From Bolinopsis microptera (taxonomy: Eukaryota; Ctenophora; Tentaculata; Lobata; Bolinopsidae): 64,000 bases of DNA. Positions within the stretch are counted from its first letter, which is position 1. The number at the start of each line of letters is the position of its first letter. Under the pieces are notes generated by a model that was not told where the DNA came from, searched no databases, and saw only the letters and a list, made by a program, of their open reading frames with translations. Shown here in pieces: positions 1 to 11,804 of this stretch. The stretch lies in contig NC_087077.1 of NCBI RefSeq assembly GCF_026151205.1, positions 13,738,983 to 13,802,982 of the forward strand. The letters run 5' to 3'. A program made the translations under genes and the position numbers.

Positions 1-243
1 CAAACCTTTGAAACGCTAGCCTCCAAATAATCCCAACGGATCCAAGCCTGAAGGCCATGCAACTCATTTCTGATGAAAAAAAAAGATATTTTCGAGCTAA
101 AAACAAAGATCGAAAACAACTCGATACGACCTGACGGCTGACAGCCCTTGCATCAGGGTTAATATTACAAATTACATAATAACATAAGTTAATGTACATG
201 CATATTGCATATTATGTCTGATATTTAGCACCTCCTGTACAGA

Positions 244-501
244 TCAGTACTCAAAGTCCACCGTATAACATACTGTTTCTTTCTCGCTAATGAACGCATC
301 CATTGTGCACTCGGTCGGGGTTTCAATCATCATTACCACCATTTGATACCCGTGGTGGACTTGCGGGGTTTCTGGTGCCGCAATGTCCACTGATGACGTG
401 CTTTCGTCTCCTGATGACGTCATTTCGTCCTCTGATGAAGTAAGTTCTATCATTTCCTCTTCTGTTATAATGATTTCCTTCTCGCAGATGATATCAGACA
501 T
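244..501 (-). CDS. small acidic hypothetical protein (85 aa)
   Basis: An ATG-started ORF with an in-frame stop just upstream of the ATG. The protein is rich in Asp/Glu and contains three loose copies of a T-S-S-x-D-E pattern near residues 20-38, which looks less random than the other short ORFs in this AT-rich stretch. I recognise no domain, signal peptide or membrane segment. It could be a terminal exon, a small gene or chance. Confidence 0.28.
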   Translation of the reverse strand: MSDIICEKEIIITEEEMIELTSSEDEMTSSGDESTSSVDIAAPETPQVHHGYQMVVMMIETPTECTMDAFISEKETVCYTVDFEY

Positions 502-2567
502 GCTATTTTCTCAAGCGCTGCCGTTCTTCAGACTGATCCTAGATATGTTCCCTGGTTGCTTCAGCACACTGTCCAGGTCAGCTAATTAATTAGTAATTAT
601 TTAATCGTGGTGATTTATCATGTTTAGTAATAATTGTTAACGTATTCATTATAATTATGTAAGTTACAAATATCCGACAAAGAGAACTGACGACGAAAAC
701 ACAAAGTGGCTCACTGGTGCCGCAAACTTAAATATATTAAACAATTGTAACCACTTTACTTGCTTATAGCCAATAGCCATGTTATAGTTATCGAGACAAG
801 GCGCCCAATTGAAAGTAAAAAAGCAACGTTTCTTTCAAGTTTCATAGCTAAAAGTCTGGAAGAAAATGAGTTAGTAAGTTGTTGTAGACTTGTGCATTAA
901 CTACTTGACAACGGTACACTTTATACATTAAAGAACTAAGTGACTTTGTAACAAGACTTCTATGACAAAGCCACTAACAGCAAAAATCTTAATGAAAACA
1001 ATTTTCTTCTGTATATATTATTTGTATTATATGTAATACTTGTAGCTCATTTTTACGATTTCCAAGTATCACGCAGGACCATTACTTTTTTAATACATTG
1101 CCATTCTAAAAACTTTTAAACTTAATCTTCTGATGACAGCTCTAGGATAAAGTTTGAAAATGAAATTTTATTTAAACGTACGAATATTGCGTCTACTAGA
1201 CCGGGGCTATTTTATGATGATTTCACGGCTTATTTGTCTTTACATTATACTTGTATAATTAACACTTTTGTTGTTGGCGACTATGCTTTTAGTTTAGTAA
1301 ATAAATAATACTGAAGAATTTTTAACGCATTAGCTTTACACATTCCGGTACTTCAAAGATGTAAACAAACAATTACGGATCGATTTCACGATGATAACTA
1401 AAAAGACATAACGACTCAGTCTTCATCTTTATCAGCATCTAATAGACATTTTGTAACGTTAAATTTTATTTTTAAATGAGTTTTTGATTTATTGATTGAT
1501 TGATTGATTGATTAAGGAGCACTGTTAAGCACTAACTAACATGTTTAATTACAATCAATTCAAAGATATATGAAATATACATATATTTGAGATCACTATC
1601 AGAAAGTCAAAATAGTTTTTATCTCTGATATTTGTTTTAAACAGTAACAAAGGGTCTGAAACAATGCACACAAATATTTTATCAACATGGGCATCAAAAC
1701 AAACAAGAATCAACCAAACAAGAATAAGCCTTCCTAACTACAACCCTGTCAAAGTGAGCTCTTGATCACGCACATCAAAAAGTGAACAAGATGATATGGA
1801 GGGTGACGGTAGGGCAGAATAGCATGCGTCACCAGACAGACCGAAATATCTGCAACATATTATTATACCACATATTATGCACATATCATTATAAGATATT
1901 AAAAAACTTTACAAAACACGACACACAGTAATTGCTCACTCTCTAGGGCGCTTACGGCTGGTAACCCTGGTATAGGCGCACTGTGATGTAGAATCATGAG
2001 ATTGGGACGGTTAAGAGTGGAATTTTTGTACATTTTCAGGTGTGGTTCTGGGATTGTGTTTCCGATTGGTCGGTGGTACTTTTTGTTTTATGCGCGTGAT
2101 ACTTGATAGGTGGTCATACATTTTGCTCTCATGTGTTTCTCGGAACTGAATTTGTCGAAAATATTAACAAATATAATTTAGACAACTAGCACAATATATC
2201 AAGGGATATAATGCTGATCAATTTTAATGAACGCTGGTTTACACTACACGACAGAATTACGTCGGCTTATACCCTGTTACATAATTAGCATGGTCGAGAC
2301 TATTAAGAGTCAGAATCTGGTATTAAAGTGTTAACGAGGGATGGTAAGTAGCAGGGCCTAGAGGGGTGGAGCAACTTTCTCTTGGCACTGTGCCAAGTTA
2401 GCACGTGACAGTGATAAACCAACCAGCTCACAGTTTTGATAATTCAAATCCCAGTATCGCCGTCACGTGTCAAAACAATCTTGTGCATTTTCCCGCTATT
2501 TCCTCCGTCTATAGAGCGTATCACATAGAACTCTCCCTAGAAGTCTGATAAACTGGAAATAAGGGGC
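502..2567. other. AT-rich stretch without a convincing gene
   Basis: Both strands are broken by frequent stops and I found no exon with plausible splice sites. A short tetranucleotide tract sits near 1490-1513. The stretch from about 2330 to 2540 is less AT-rich, with no identifiable signal. Confidence 0.5.
1490..1513. repeat. (ATTG)n microsatellite
   Basis: About six uninterrupted ATTG/GATT tetranucleotides read directly from the sequence. Confidence 0.85.
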
Positions 2568-2610
2568 ATGCATGCGCGTCAACCAAACACGTCACTGTTC
2601 ACAAGTTGTA

Positions 2611-3248
2611 AGGTAGCAACATATGGCTCAAAGTGGCAACATATGGATCAAGGTGGCAGCATATGGATCAAGGTGGCAACATATGGATCAAGGTGGCAAC
2701 ATATGGATCAAGGTGGCAACATATGGCTCAAAGTGGCAACATATGGATCAAGGTGGCACCATATGGATCAAGGTGGCAACATATGGCTCAAGTTGGCAAC
2801 ATATGGATCAAGGTGGCAACATATGGCTCAAAGTGGCAACATATGGATCAAGGTGGCAGCATATGGATCAAGGTGGCAACATATGGATCAAGGTGGCAAC
2901 ATATGGATCAAGGTGGCAACATATGGCTCAAAGTGGCAACATATGGATCAAGGTGGCAGCATATGGATCAAAGTGGCAACATATGGATCAAGGTGGCAAC
3001 ATATGGATCAAGGTGGCAACATATGGCTCAAAGTGGCAACTTATGGATCAAGGTGGCAACATATGGATCAAGGTGGCAACATATGGATCAAGGTGGCAAA
3101 ATATGGCTTGAGGTGGCAACATATGGATCTAAGTGGCAACATATGGCTCAAAGTGTCAACACATGGATCAAGGTGGCAACATATGGCTCAAAGTGGCAAC
3201 ATATGGCTCAAGGTGGCAACATATGGATCAAGGTGGCAACATATGGCT
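2611..3248. repeat. 20-bp minisatellite, about 31 units
   Basis: The unit is ATATGGATCAAGGTGGCAAC. A second major type differs at two linked positions (ATATGGCTCAAAGTGGCAAC). The order B, A(with AGC end), A, A, A, B occurs at 2621 and again at 2821, so a 200-bp block was duplicated. No phase of the unit gives a stop codon, and 20 bp is not a multiple of three, so all three forward frames stay open for 162-232 codons. Those ORFs are best read as a by-product of the repeat. Confidence 0.95.
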
Positions 3249-3835
3249 GTCGTATTGGTTCAGTGAGGTTAACCCTTTGAATGTACTGATTATGTATGAA
3301 TACTGATGAAGTGCAAAAGCAAATGTTAGACCGTTCTTGCCATTTTCATGAAAGTCTGGTAAGATATTGAAAAGAATGTGTTGTCGGACTATATTACCCT
3401 GTAGAAAGCTATTGGAAATGCTTATAGTTATAATACGAGTTACAAGATGTTCTACATTATACAGAGCACTAAAATCTACAATAGCAACTGTTATGTGGAG
3501 TTATTAATGGAGCACACATAGTTAGAATATCACATATTCCTGCAGGTAAGATATGCGCTGTCGAACGAAGTTTTAAAATGTCCGAATACCAACTTTGTAC
3601 TCGAATGAATGCAGCAATCTTAGTCTGCCTACGATAGTTATTTCTAATTGCAGCCTGATCTAATTATAAACTTCGAGTCCTGTTTTTACTATATTTTATT
3701 CGATTAACTGTGCTAACTGCTATCACCTTGACGTATACTGTTGGGTCGAATACCTGAGTTATTTACACAGCAAGTGCGGACCGTTTTCAGTTCTTTTAAA
3801 ATAGACCGCTATATAGGGCCACTATGTTGATTGTA

Positions 3836-4480
3836 GGGTCGCTAAGTAGAGTCGCTAAGTAGAGTCGCTAAGTAGAGTCACTGAGTAGAGTCACTGAGTA
3901 GAGTCGCTAAGTAGAGTCGCTAAGTAGAGTCGCTAAGTAGAGTCGCTAAGTAGAGTAGCTAAGTAGATCTAGAGTCACTAAGTAGAGTCACTGAGTAGAG
4001 TCGCTAAGTAGAGTCGCTAAGTAGAGTCGCTAAGTAGAGTCACTGAGTAGAGTCACTGAGTAGAGTCACTGAGTAGAGTCGCTAAGTAGAGTCGCTAAGT
4101 AGAGTCGCTAAGTAGAGTCACTGAGTAGAGTCACTGAGTAGAGTCGCTAAGTAGAGTCGCTAAGTAGAGTCGCTAAGTAGAGTCGCTAAATAGAGTCGCT
4201 AAGAAGAGTCGCTAAGTAGAGTCACTAAGTAGAGTCGCTAAGTAGAGTCACTGAGTAGAGTCACTGAGTAGAGTCGCTAAGTAGAGTCACTAAGTAGAGT
4301 TGCTAAGTAGAGTCGCTAAGTAGAGTCGCTAAGTAGAGTCGCTAAGTAGAGTCACTAAGTAGAGTCACTGAGTAGAGTCACTGAGTAGAGTCGCTAAGTA
4401 GAGTTGCTAAGTAGAGTCACTAAGTAGAGTCACTAAGTAGAGTTGCTAAGTAGAGTTGCTAAGTAGAGCCGCTAGGTAGT
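3836..4480. repeat. 13-bp minisatellite, about 48 units
   Basis: The unit is GTAGAGTCGCTAA, with recurrent variants CACTGA, CACTAA and TTGCTAA in the second half. Decay is visible at the right edge (4470-4510). No ORF crosses it, because the unit carries stops. Confidence 0.95.
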
Positions 4481-4984
4481 CATTGAGTTGGGCCGTTTAG
4501 TAAAGTCGCTAAATCAGTAAATAGATGAGTGGTCATAGATAAGAATCCCGTAGGTGGAGTCCCCCAGCATAGCAAACCTGTGTTAAATTTGTTAATTTTA
4601 AAAATCCTATAGAATGAACAATTAAAATAACGTCAATGCTAAATTGTAAGCTAAACAATTATATAAGCATAATCTTTAGATTCCAGCCGCTGTTTGATAA
4701 GTGTGTCAGAAAGAACTCCTAAATGAGATCATTCCTTTCTTCAGACCCCCCAGCTGCATTCTCCCCTGTCTTACCTTCTTTTATTCAGGGTTTGTTAAAC
4801 TAATTAGCGAGACGGCCAGGTTGAATGAGACACGTGATAATTGGGCTAGAATAATGGAAACTCAATATTAATGAACCTCCAGTAGCAAAATTATTGAAAA
4901 TTTTTATCCTCAGCAGATGGCTAGAAACCTTGACATCTGCAACATACAAAAATTGTAACAAATTTCTCGCAAAATCTAGAAACG

Positions 4985-4994
4985 TATTTAAATA
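4985..4994 (+). promoter_or_regulatory. possible TATA box of the LamG-ZP gene
   Basis: The sequence TATTTAAATA lies about 72 bp upstream of the ATG at 5066. This spacing fits a TATA box with a short 5' leader. The assignment rests only on sequence and position. Confidence 0.35.
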
Positions 4995-5065
4995 CCCCTG
5001 CTCTCGGCTCATTATTTATCAAAGAACTTTACAATAAGCAGTTAATTCGGAGACTTTTCCAGACC

Positions 5066-6537
5066 ATGATGCTGGAGATCCTACTGCTAGCCCTGGTAGC
5101 AAGTGTCTACCCAGTAGCTATAGAGCGGTCCACTATGGAGGCAGATGGGAACTGGAAATTAGTTTGGCCCAGGGTTGATGAGAGGGATTTCGTGCAGTCT
5201 TCAGGTTCCCTTAATCGAGATCTGAACGCCTTTACCATCTCTCTTTGGGTCAAAGATCTTAAAGGTGACACTCACTCTGGTTACCTTTACTATACGAACT
5301 CGAAAAACGCTTTTCTTCTTGGCCTGTACCGATACAGAGGCAACCTTTATCTACAGTTTGGTGGTGTGACTACTCATTGTGCTAGCTGCATAAGTTACGA
5401 TTCTACTTGGAAGCATATCGTCGTGACTTGGTCTGGAAATGGAGCTTCAAACGGCATGGGAACATTCTGGGTGAACGGAGAGAAAATTCACGGGTTTTCG
5501 AATTTCAAAAAAAGCTATGTCCTCCCCAGTCATCAAGGCCCAATATATCTAGGTACATTAGGTCCCTCAGAGCCTGCCTACAAGTTTAAAGGAGAGTTGG
5601 CGTACGTGAACATGTACGCTGTCAACATCTCCACAACAGAGCAAGTCATGCAACTATCCGGAACGTCTACAGATGACCCTTCAGCCATCAGGCTCTGGTT
5701 CAGGAGTTCGACATCTACACTGCTTCCTACATAGACCTGGACTGCCTTGCTACCAACATGACTGTGTACTTGACTCGCACTGCTTTCCCCCATCTCATTC
5801 CAGGGAGGATGGGACTGACAGATAGGGAGTGCGGAGCACAGTTTAGCGAGACTCATGTCTATATCACCACAAATTTGGACGAGTGTGGAACTAAGATAAC
5901 ATACACCAACAACACCGCTCAATACAGCAACTACATTGTTCCTGACATATTCTGGAGTCCTGCCAACTCTTCAATTGACACTCCGCACGCAGTCATCAAT
6001 CGAGGAACACTGCTCGTGCAGGACACCTCTATGAACTTCCACTGTACCTACCCTCTCCTGTCTCACGACACCATCCCTGCGTACGCTGTCAAGACCTCTA
6101 ACTTCGACATTGACGGAACAGGACGAAGAGAGATAGAGTTCAAGATAGAGCTGTACCACGACGCCAACTACACGAACCAGTTCAAGAAGCACGAATACCC
6201 CCTCAGAGTGGACACCGGAGAGAGAGTGTACGTTAGGGCGGTAGTGCACGGTGACAACTCCAGGATGGCTGTCTGGGTGGACAGATGTGTGGGCACTCCT
6301 AACCCCGACCCTGAGGCAGTAACTAAGCACAACCTCATCGTGAACGGATGTCCCAGCGACGAAACGGTACAGTACCACAACTCTACAGTGGAGGTGGACC
6401 AGCGGTTCAGCTTCGAGTCCTTCAGGTTCAACTCCGTACCTTCTGCAGTGGTATATCTCCACTGCTTCATTGATGTGTGCAGGGTTGACAACTTGGAATC
6501 TAGATGCAGCAAGGGCCTGGATCTTTGTCCTCAGTAG
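5066..6537 (+). CDS. secreted LamG/pentraxin-like plus ZP-domain protein (one frameshift)
   Basis: Intronless gene in two overlapping frames. The first frame (5066-5734) starts with a hydrophobic signal peptide (about 18 residues) and continues into a LamG/pentraxin-like jelly-roll: an F-T-I-S-L-W-V start, a W-K-H-I-V-V-T-W-S core and a W-V-N-G-E strand. The second frame, open from 5677 with its first in-frame ATG at 5758, is a zona pellucida domain: a ZP-N part ending in E-C-G-T-K, then a ZP-C part with conserved cysteines (L-H-C-F, C-R-V, R-C-S-K-G-L-D-L-C) and several N-glycosylation sites. The two meet between 5677 and 5734 with a one-base frame offset and no room for an intron, so an assembly indel or recent mutation is likely. 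ZP modules polymerise into extracellular matrices. No transmembrane segment or anchor follows the ZP domain. The stop codon lies inside the first unit of the 52-bp satellite. Confidence 0.82.
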
Positions 6538-7253
6538 ACTTAGCGGACCGAAAATTAACAATTTGTGGTACTGCGCGGGCTGCTAGTAGATGTAGCGGAC
6601 CGAAAAGTAACAATTTGTGGTACTGCGCGGGCTGATAGTAGACGTAGTGGACCGAAAAGTAACAATTTGTGGTACTGCGCGCCGCGCGGGCTGCTAGTAG
6701 ACGTAGTGGACCGAAAAGTAACAATTTGTGGTACTGCGCGGGCTGCTAGTAGATGTAGCGGACCGAAAAGTAACAATTTGTGGTACTGCGCGGGCTGCTA
6801 GTAGATGTAGCGGACCGAAAAGTAACAATTTGTGGTACTGCGCGGGCTGATAGTAGACGTAGTGGACCGAAAAGTAACAATTTGTGGTACTGCGCGGGCT
6901 GCTAGTAGACGTAGTGGACCAAAAAGTAACAATTTGTGGTACTGCGCGGGCTGCTAGTAGACGTAGTGGACCGAAAAGTAACAATTTGTGGTACTGCGCG
7001 GGCTGCTAGTAGATGTAGTGGACCGAAAAGTAACAATTTGTGGTACTGCGTGGGCTGCTAGTAGACGTAGTGGACCGAAAAGTAACAATTTGTGGTACTG
7101 CGCGGGCTGCTAGTAGATGTAGCGGACCGAAAAGTAACAATTTGTGGTACTGCGCGGGCTGATAGTAGACGTAGTGGACCGAAAAGTAACAATTTGTGGT
7201 ACTGCGCGCCGCGCGGGCTGCTAGTAGACGTAGTGGACCGAAAAGTAACAATT
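6530..7253. repeat. 52-bp satellite, left block (about 14 units)
   Basis: Units of 52 bp with core GCGGACCGAAAAGTAACAAT; two units carry an 8-bp GCGCGCCG expansion. Unit spacing was checked at 6542 and 6594. The first, degenerate unit begins inside the ZP coding region, and its AGTAGA supplies the TAG stop. Open frames on both strands in this block are repeat artefacts. Confidence 0.95.
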
Positions 7254-7914
7254 GGGGGGGGGGGGGGGGGCCAACCATATTAAAGTATATTAAAGTATAT
7301 CCCCGGGTCAAAATCGGAAAAAATCCTACATTTTAATATACTTTAATATACCTACAATTAGTAGATTAGAAGATAAGCCAATTACTGGTCCCCTGAACTC
7401 ATACTTCATATATTTTGGCTCATAAATTGGTCAAGTATCTATATCTTTGAACAAGACTAACTTTACATGAAAGGTAAATCTAATCTATACATTAAATAAA
7501 ACAACATTTTTCACATAATTTTTTATAATGTAGGTATATTAAAGTATATTAAAGTATATTAAAGTATATCCCGGGTCAAAATTGGGAAAAAAACCTACAT
7601 TTTAATATACTTTAATATACCTACAATTAGTAGATTAGAAGATAAGCCAGTTGCTAGTCCCCTGAACTCTCAATTCATATATTTTGGCTCATAAATTGGT
7701 CTAGTATATGGTAAGTAATATGGATTCAATATTTTAATGGAGAAAATGTAGGTATATTAAAGTATATTAAAGTACATTAAAGTATATTAAAGTATATTAA
7801 AGTATATTAAAGTATATTAAAGTATATTAAAGTATATTAAAGTATATCCCCGGGTCAAAATTGGAAAAAATCCTACATTTTAATATACTTTAATATGGTT
7901 GGCCCCCCCCCCCC
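7254..7914. mobile_element. insertion with poly-G/poly-C inverted termini and 7-bp target duplication
   Basis: The segment starts with 17 G followed by CCAACCATATTAAAG and ends with its inverted complement, CTTTAATATGGTTGG followed by 12 C. It splits a 52-bp satellite unit: AACAATT sits immediately left (7247-7253) and again immediately right (7915-7921), as expected for a 7-bp target-site duplication. Inside are arrays of a 10-bp unit (AGTATATTAA) and about two copies of a ~280-bp segment. It has no ORF, so it would be non-autonomous. I do not recognise the family. Confidence 0.75.
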
Positions 7915-8048
7915 AACAATTTGTGGTACTGCGCGGGCTGCTAGTAGATGTAGTGGACCGAAAAGTAACAATTTGTGGTACTGCGTGGGCTGCTAGTAGA
8001 TGTAGTGGACGGAAAAGTAACAATTGGTGGTAATGCGCGGGCTGCTAG
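7915..8048. repeat. 52-bp satellite, right block
   Basis: About 2.5 further units of the satellite seen at 6530-7253 resume directly after the poly-C end of the insertion, then decay near 8040. Confidence 0.93.
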
Positions 8049-8476
8049 AAGTAGAAGTAAGAAGCGGAACTTTTTAAATCTTACTGATGTAGAAGTTTAC
8101 TGATTAACATGCTTATATTCATATTTTGGAAACAAAGTTTTTGTCGGAAAATTTTATTTTATTGCAGATTTCTTTCTATGGAAAATTGGAACCATAATCT
8201 AAGGGAACTATATTTATGTGTAATAGTTAATAAATGAAAGTTCTTAACAAGGGATAGTTAAAAACAACGCCCAAGTCTAATCTTTCCCTAAAACAGATAA
8301 CTAAATATTAAAACTTCATTGTAATTTCTGCCAATATCTCTTGCCATAAGCTAAATATACGGAGATAATACAGATCAAAAATATTATTCATATAAAGGTT
8401 TCTTTTACAAAAATCATGCACAATCAGCGAGAATATAATAGTATTTTAATAATTCTCTGAAATCATCTTTTTATTA
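8049..8476. other. intergenic, nothing recognised
   Basis: AT-rich with no exon-like ORF. AATAAA on the minus strand at 8470-8475 directly follows the stop of the amidohydrolase-like gene and could be its poly(A) signal. Confidence 0.4.
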
Positions 8477-10231
8477 TTAGTCACTGGGATAATACTTCTG
8501 TATCCAGGTTGCCATGGCACTGCCAAGTTTGGGCCCGTAAAATTCAGTATCATCTCTGATCCACTGGGGGAACTCAATCTGAACGCAGTCTATCTCCCCT
8601 CCGTTCAATGAACCCCATTTTCTAGTGATGTAGCCTCCACGGAAGTATTTGCCTTCTGTTCCCATCTCTGGACGGGAATACTCGGGAGAGGGTACAACTC
8701 TAAACCCTTCGTCTTGCACCAGTTTTCCTAGACTGTTCTCTCCACGAACCAGATCATCAAATTGTATTCCACGTGCTGCTGCACGTGCAGCTAGTGCGCG
8801 CAGTGAGGATTCCTCCTCCGTAAAGTTGTCAGCGTTGAGGCGCGATCTCTGGATATTGTAACCTATCTCGGTCCAGTTGTCCGTAGCATGGGTCACATAA
8901 CCATGGATGTCAAAGTGAACTGCTGGTCCTCGTGCGGCCAAAATGTTATGTACGCGTTTGATTATCCTGAGGTTGAATATTTAATGAAATATACAAATAT
9001 AGGAAAACATGCATTTTAAGATCCTGAAAATAACCCTACCGAAAATTGGTAATTTTGTAGCAAACACTGACCCGTGGAAAGTATCGTAAGCGCGGTCAGA
9101 CACAGAGTTGTACTGAGCAGCGTCGTCTTTAAATCTGTTCGGGTCCAGTTTTGATCTGTGTAGTCTACTGACCACCAGATGAGGTGTCTTCCCTGTTTTC
9201 TCTGATATTGCTGTGTGGATTTCATAACTTCAGATTGTAATTCATATATACTCCTATACTACACTGATCAGTTATGAATCTAAACAAAAAGCTGTGGTTG
9301 GGAAAATGAGAGACGGATTGAAGGTTACTTTTTCTCATCTGTTTAGCTAGGATAGAAGAATGTAGGTCGGAGTTTGTTACAGCGTTACATTTCCCCGTCA
9401 CGCGCTCTCCAGGACAATCGTGTCTCCAGTTACACGTCTTCGTTACATTGTCATAACAACCCTGGGGATTGGATTGCTTAGAGGTTTGTTAAAACTAAAG
9501 ACACATCCGTAAATTCTAATCTTTCAACCTTTTTTATGTGCTGAAGATCGTAGTGGAAAATGAAATTTTCAGGAAAGCAATTATTGATCGCATACAATAT
9601 ACATTTTATTGTTAATACCTTAAGAACGACACATTAAGTTTAAATTGATACTTTCAACACTACTATTAACTATATAACAAATAATGTGAGGGCTTATGTC
9701 ACTGAAGATGACGCCTTGCAACATGTTTGACGATAGCCTGTAAATTGATAGTTTGATCTCAGTATTGACAACAATTCATCTAGCTTGATTGATTGAAAAA
9801 TTCCTCTGCAAGTTTAAATTGAATACGATTAAATTAACCATGGTCAATGGTCATTGATCGGATAATTCAATAGCCAACTAAAATGTTGGTAGACCATGAA
9901 TACCTTATTATAAATCCGTGTTCTTGATGAATTATTGAATCGGGGTTTACGTTTAATCAGGGCGAGGTAAGTCGGGATTTTACTATATCAGAAAACAGAA
10001 AAAGGGGAAATTCCATCTATTAACAAGTTTTTATTAGACATTTTAATGTAACATTCCACCCACCTGACGCCTGTCTGGTATTGAATCGAGTTTAATCCAA
10101 CCATCATGAGGGGCAGTGAGGATGACATTAGTGTCTTGCGAGCCCGGATAATAGTCCACGAACTTGAAGTATTTGTCTCGTGAGGTACAACTGAGAGCAA
10201 TAGCCGGTAGGAGGAGGAATATAAGTTTCAT
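8477..10231 (-). CDS. secreted N-formylglutamate amidohydrolase-like protein (309 aa, 4 exons)
   Basis: Exons on the minus strand are 10231-10064, 9461-9329, 9210-9072 and 8966-8477. All junctions are GT/AG and phase-consistent, and the total is 930 bp. Residues 1-16 are a signal peptide. Family features in order: a T-A-P-H-D-G motif (family P-H-G-G) and I-P-D-R near residues 38-54; P-H-L-V-V then L-H-R-S-K-L-D-P-N-R; F-H-G; and H-F-D-I-H-G-Y, the second metal/active-site His-Gly. Exon 2 encodes a Cys-rich stretch (four cysteines) suited to an extracellular protein. The bacterial family are zinc-type hydrolases that release formate from N-formylglutamate. The substrate here is unknown, and a role on external peptides or amides is inference. 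A broken copy of the last exon lies at 16248-16526. Confidence 0.82.
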
Positions 10232-11632
10232 TACGCACAGAAAATACCAAATTGAACGGCAATAAGTAACATTGAATTATGCGTTGATCAGTGTTGGACA
10301 ACCATTGCCAAACTGTGATTACGGCCAGGGGATCATATTTCAGGTTTCTAATTCAAAATTGTATTTCCATTTTTAATATAGGCGATTCAATCGAATGAGA
10401 ATATTATGGTAGCTCAGATGAGATTACTCATAACAGTTGGATTATTCTGTTACATTAACAGGCGAATTTTCCAAACCGGCTCTACAGAGCTGTCCCTAAT
10501 GAATGTTGAGGAACCGGGACTAAGACCGGAACCGGGATTTTTGAGTTACTTAAATTTAACTTTTTATAAAACAAGATACTTATTTTTAGGCCAGCGACGG
10601 TTAAGAAAGTGTATTTTCCGAAATCACGAATTTTCTTTTCTATTAAAACACTCAATGACACAGAATTATTTAGATTTTACTATTCTCAGTTTTTGAGAAT
10701 GATCCCCTGCTGCCTGGCAACCAACTTTTTTGTTGAGTAGTTCCATCTCATGAGAATTATCTAAATTTTACAATTCTCAGTTCCTGAGAATGGTCCCTTG
10801 GTCCCAGCTGGCAATATTTGATTGGTTATTCAGCTTCCAGAAGCAATATTTCTGCCACGTTATCATAAATTGATCTTCTTAAGAATAAGGAGCAGTTCTC
10901 GTAACTGATAGAAGGATATAAAATGGAAGTGACTTCAAAACTTGACCAGATTTTTACACAATTGGTTATTGTGTAGTGCACGAGATAATCTGTCACATTA
11001 TTGGTATTTAGTTGACATCATTAGTACTTTGTCCATGAATTTTCTTGTTTTGATCCTGCCGATATAAATAGGTCACCCAGTCAGTCATCTTAGAAACGCT
11101 CAGCCGTTTTAATTGAATGAATAATGTTCAATATTTAAGTACGTGTATTTGACATTCAAAATCAACTTTTGGCAATATCCAATACGAGGCTCAAAGATTC
11201 CACATTTCATAATGAATCATAAATTACTCCTTTATCGTATTCCAATTTAGAGGAATGAATGTTACGAAGAACACTTATTTCTATAAAATTTACGGTCAAT
11301 CCCAGCTTTTAAGTATACCGATTCATAACGACGTTATAGTCTTCCGTAAGGGCTGCGATCACCTTTGGATAGCAGGTTGCTGAGGTTACATGCCTATTTT
11401 TTCACCATGGGAAATGTGTAGGAGACCACCTACTCCACAATGGCATCTAATACTACCACAAGCCATTCCCAATAACATGATTCATATTGCAATTTAAACT
11501 CTCAAAGGATCGCTTAGTATTAGAAACCATTTCATTAGAATTACAAATGCTCGAGAAATTTTTTTTTGTGTGAAATAAATTGAACAAAAACAATAGAGGC
11601 ACGGATTTTAAAAATCCACGCCAACTGGCGGG
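10232..11632. other. intergenic with a short duplicated motif
   Basis: No convincing gene. A 96-codon ORF at 10406-10696 lacks recognisable features. Around 10655-10800 a block containing TTTTAC(T/A)ATTCTCAG and TGAGAATG is present twice, about 100 bp apart, as a diverged direct repeat. Confidence 0.4.
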
Positions 11633-11714
11633 AGCTCTGCCCACACTACGCGCCTCGTTGTGTGAATCCGGTTTTTTTGACCCACGCTATGTGGCCCGTC
11701 ACCACATGGCGTAG

Positions 11715-11804
11715 TGTTGTGATTTATTTATTAACCATTTATCATTGTTAGGCATGTAGACAAATTTCCAGTTATCGCAAGAGTTGTCTCACTTGTTCAG
11801 AACA
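11715..11804 (+). repeat. left LTR (90 bp)
   Basis: Begins TGTTGTGATT and ends TTCAGAACA; same sequence as 14311-14400. Unusually short for an LTR. Confidence 0.85.

Noticed and set aside
2568..3280. Three overlapping ORFs of 162-232 codons
   Set aside because: They come from a stop-free 20-bp repeat read in all three frames.
3836..4480. CRISPR-like regular repeats
   Set aside because: Head-to-tail 13-bp units without unique spacers in a eukaryotic context; a minisatellite.
6500..7311. ORFs on both strands across the 52-bp satellite
   Set aside because: Repeat-driven; no start context, domain or splice support.
10406..10696. 96-codon ORF with a hydrophobic start
   Set aside because: No family features, no splice context, AT-rich composition.
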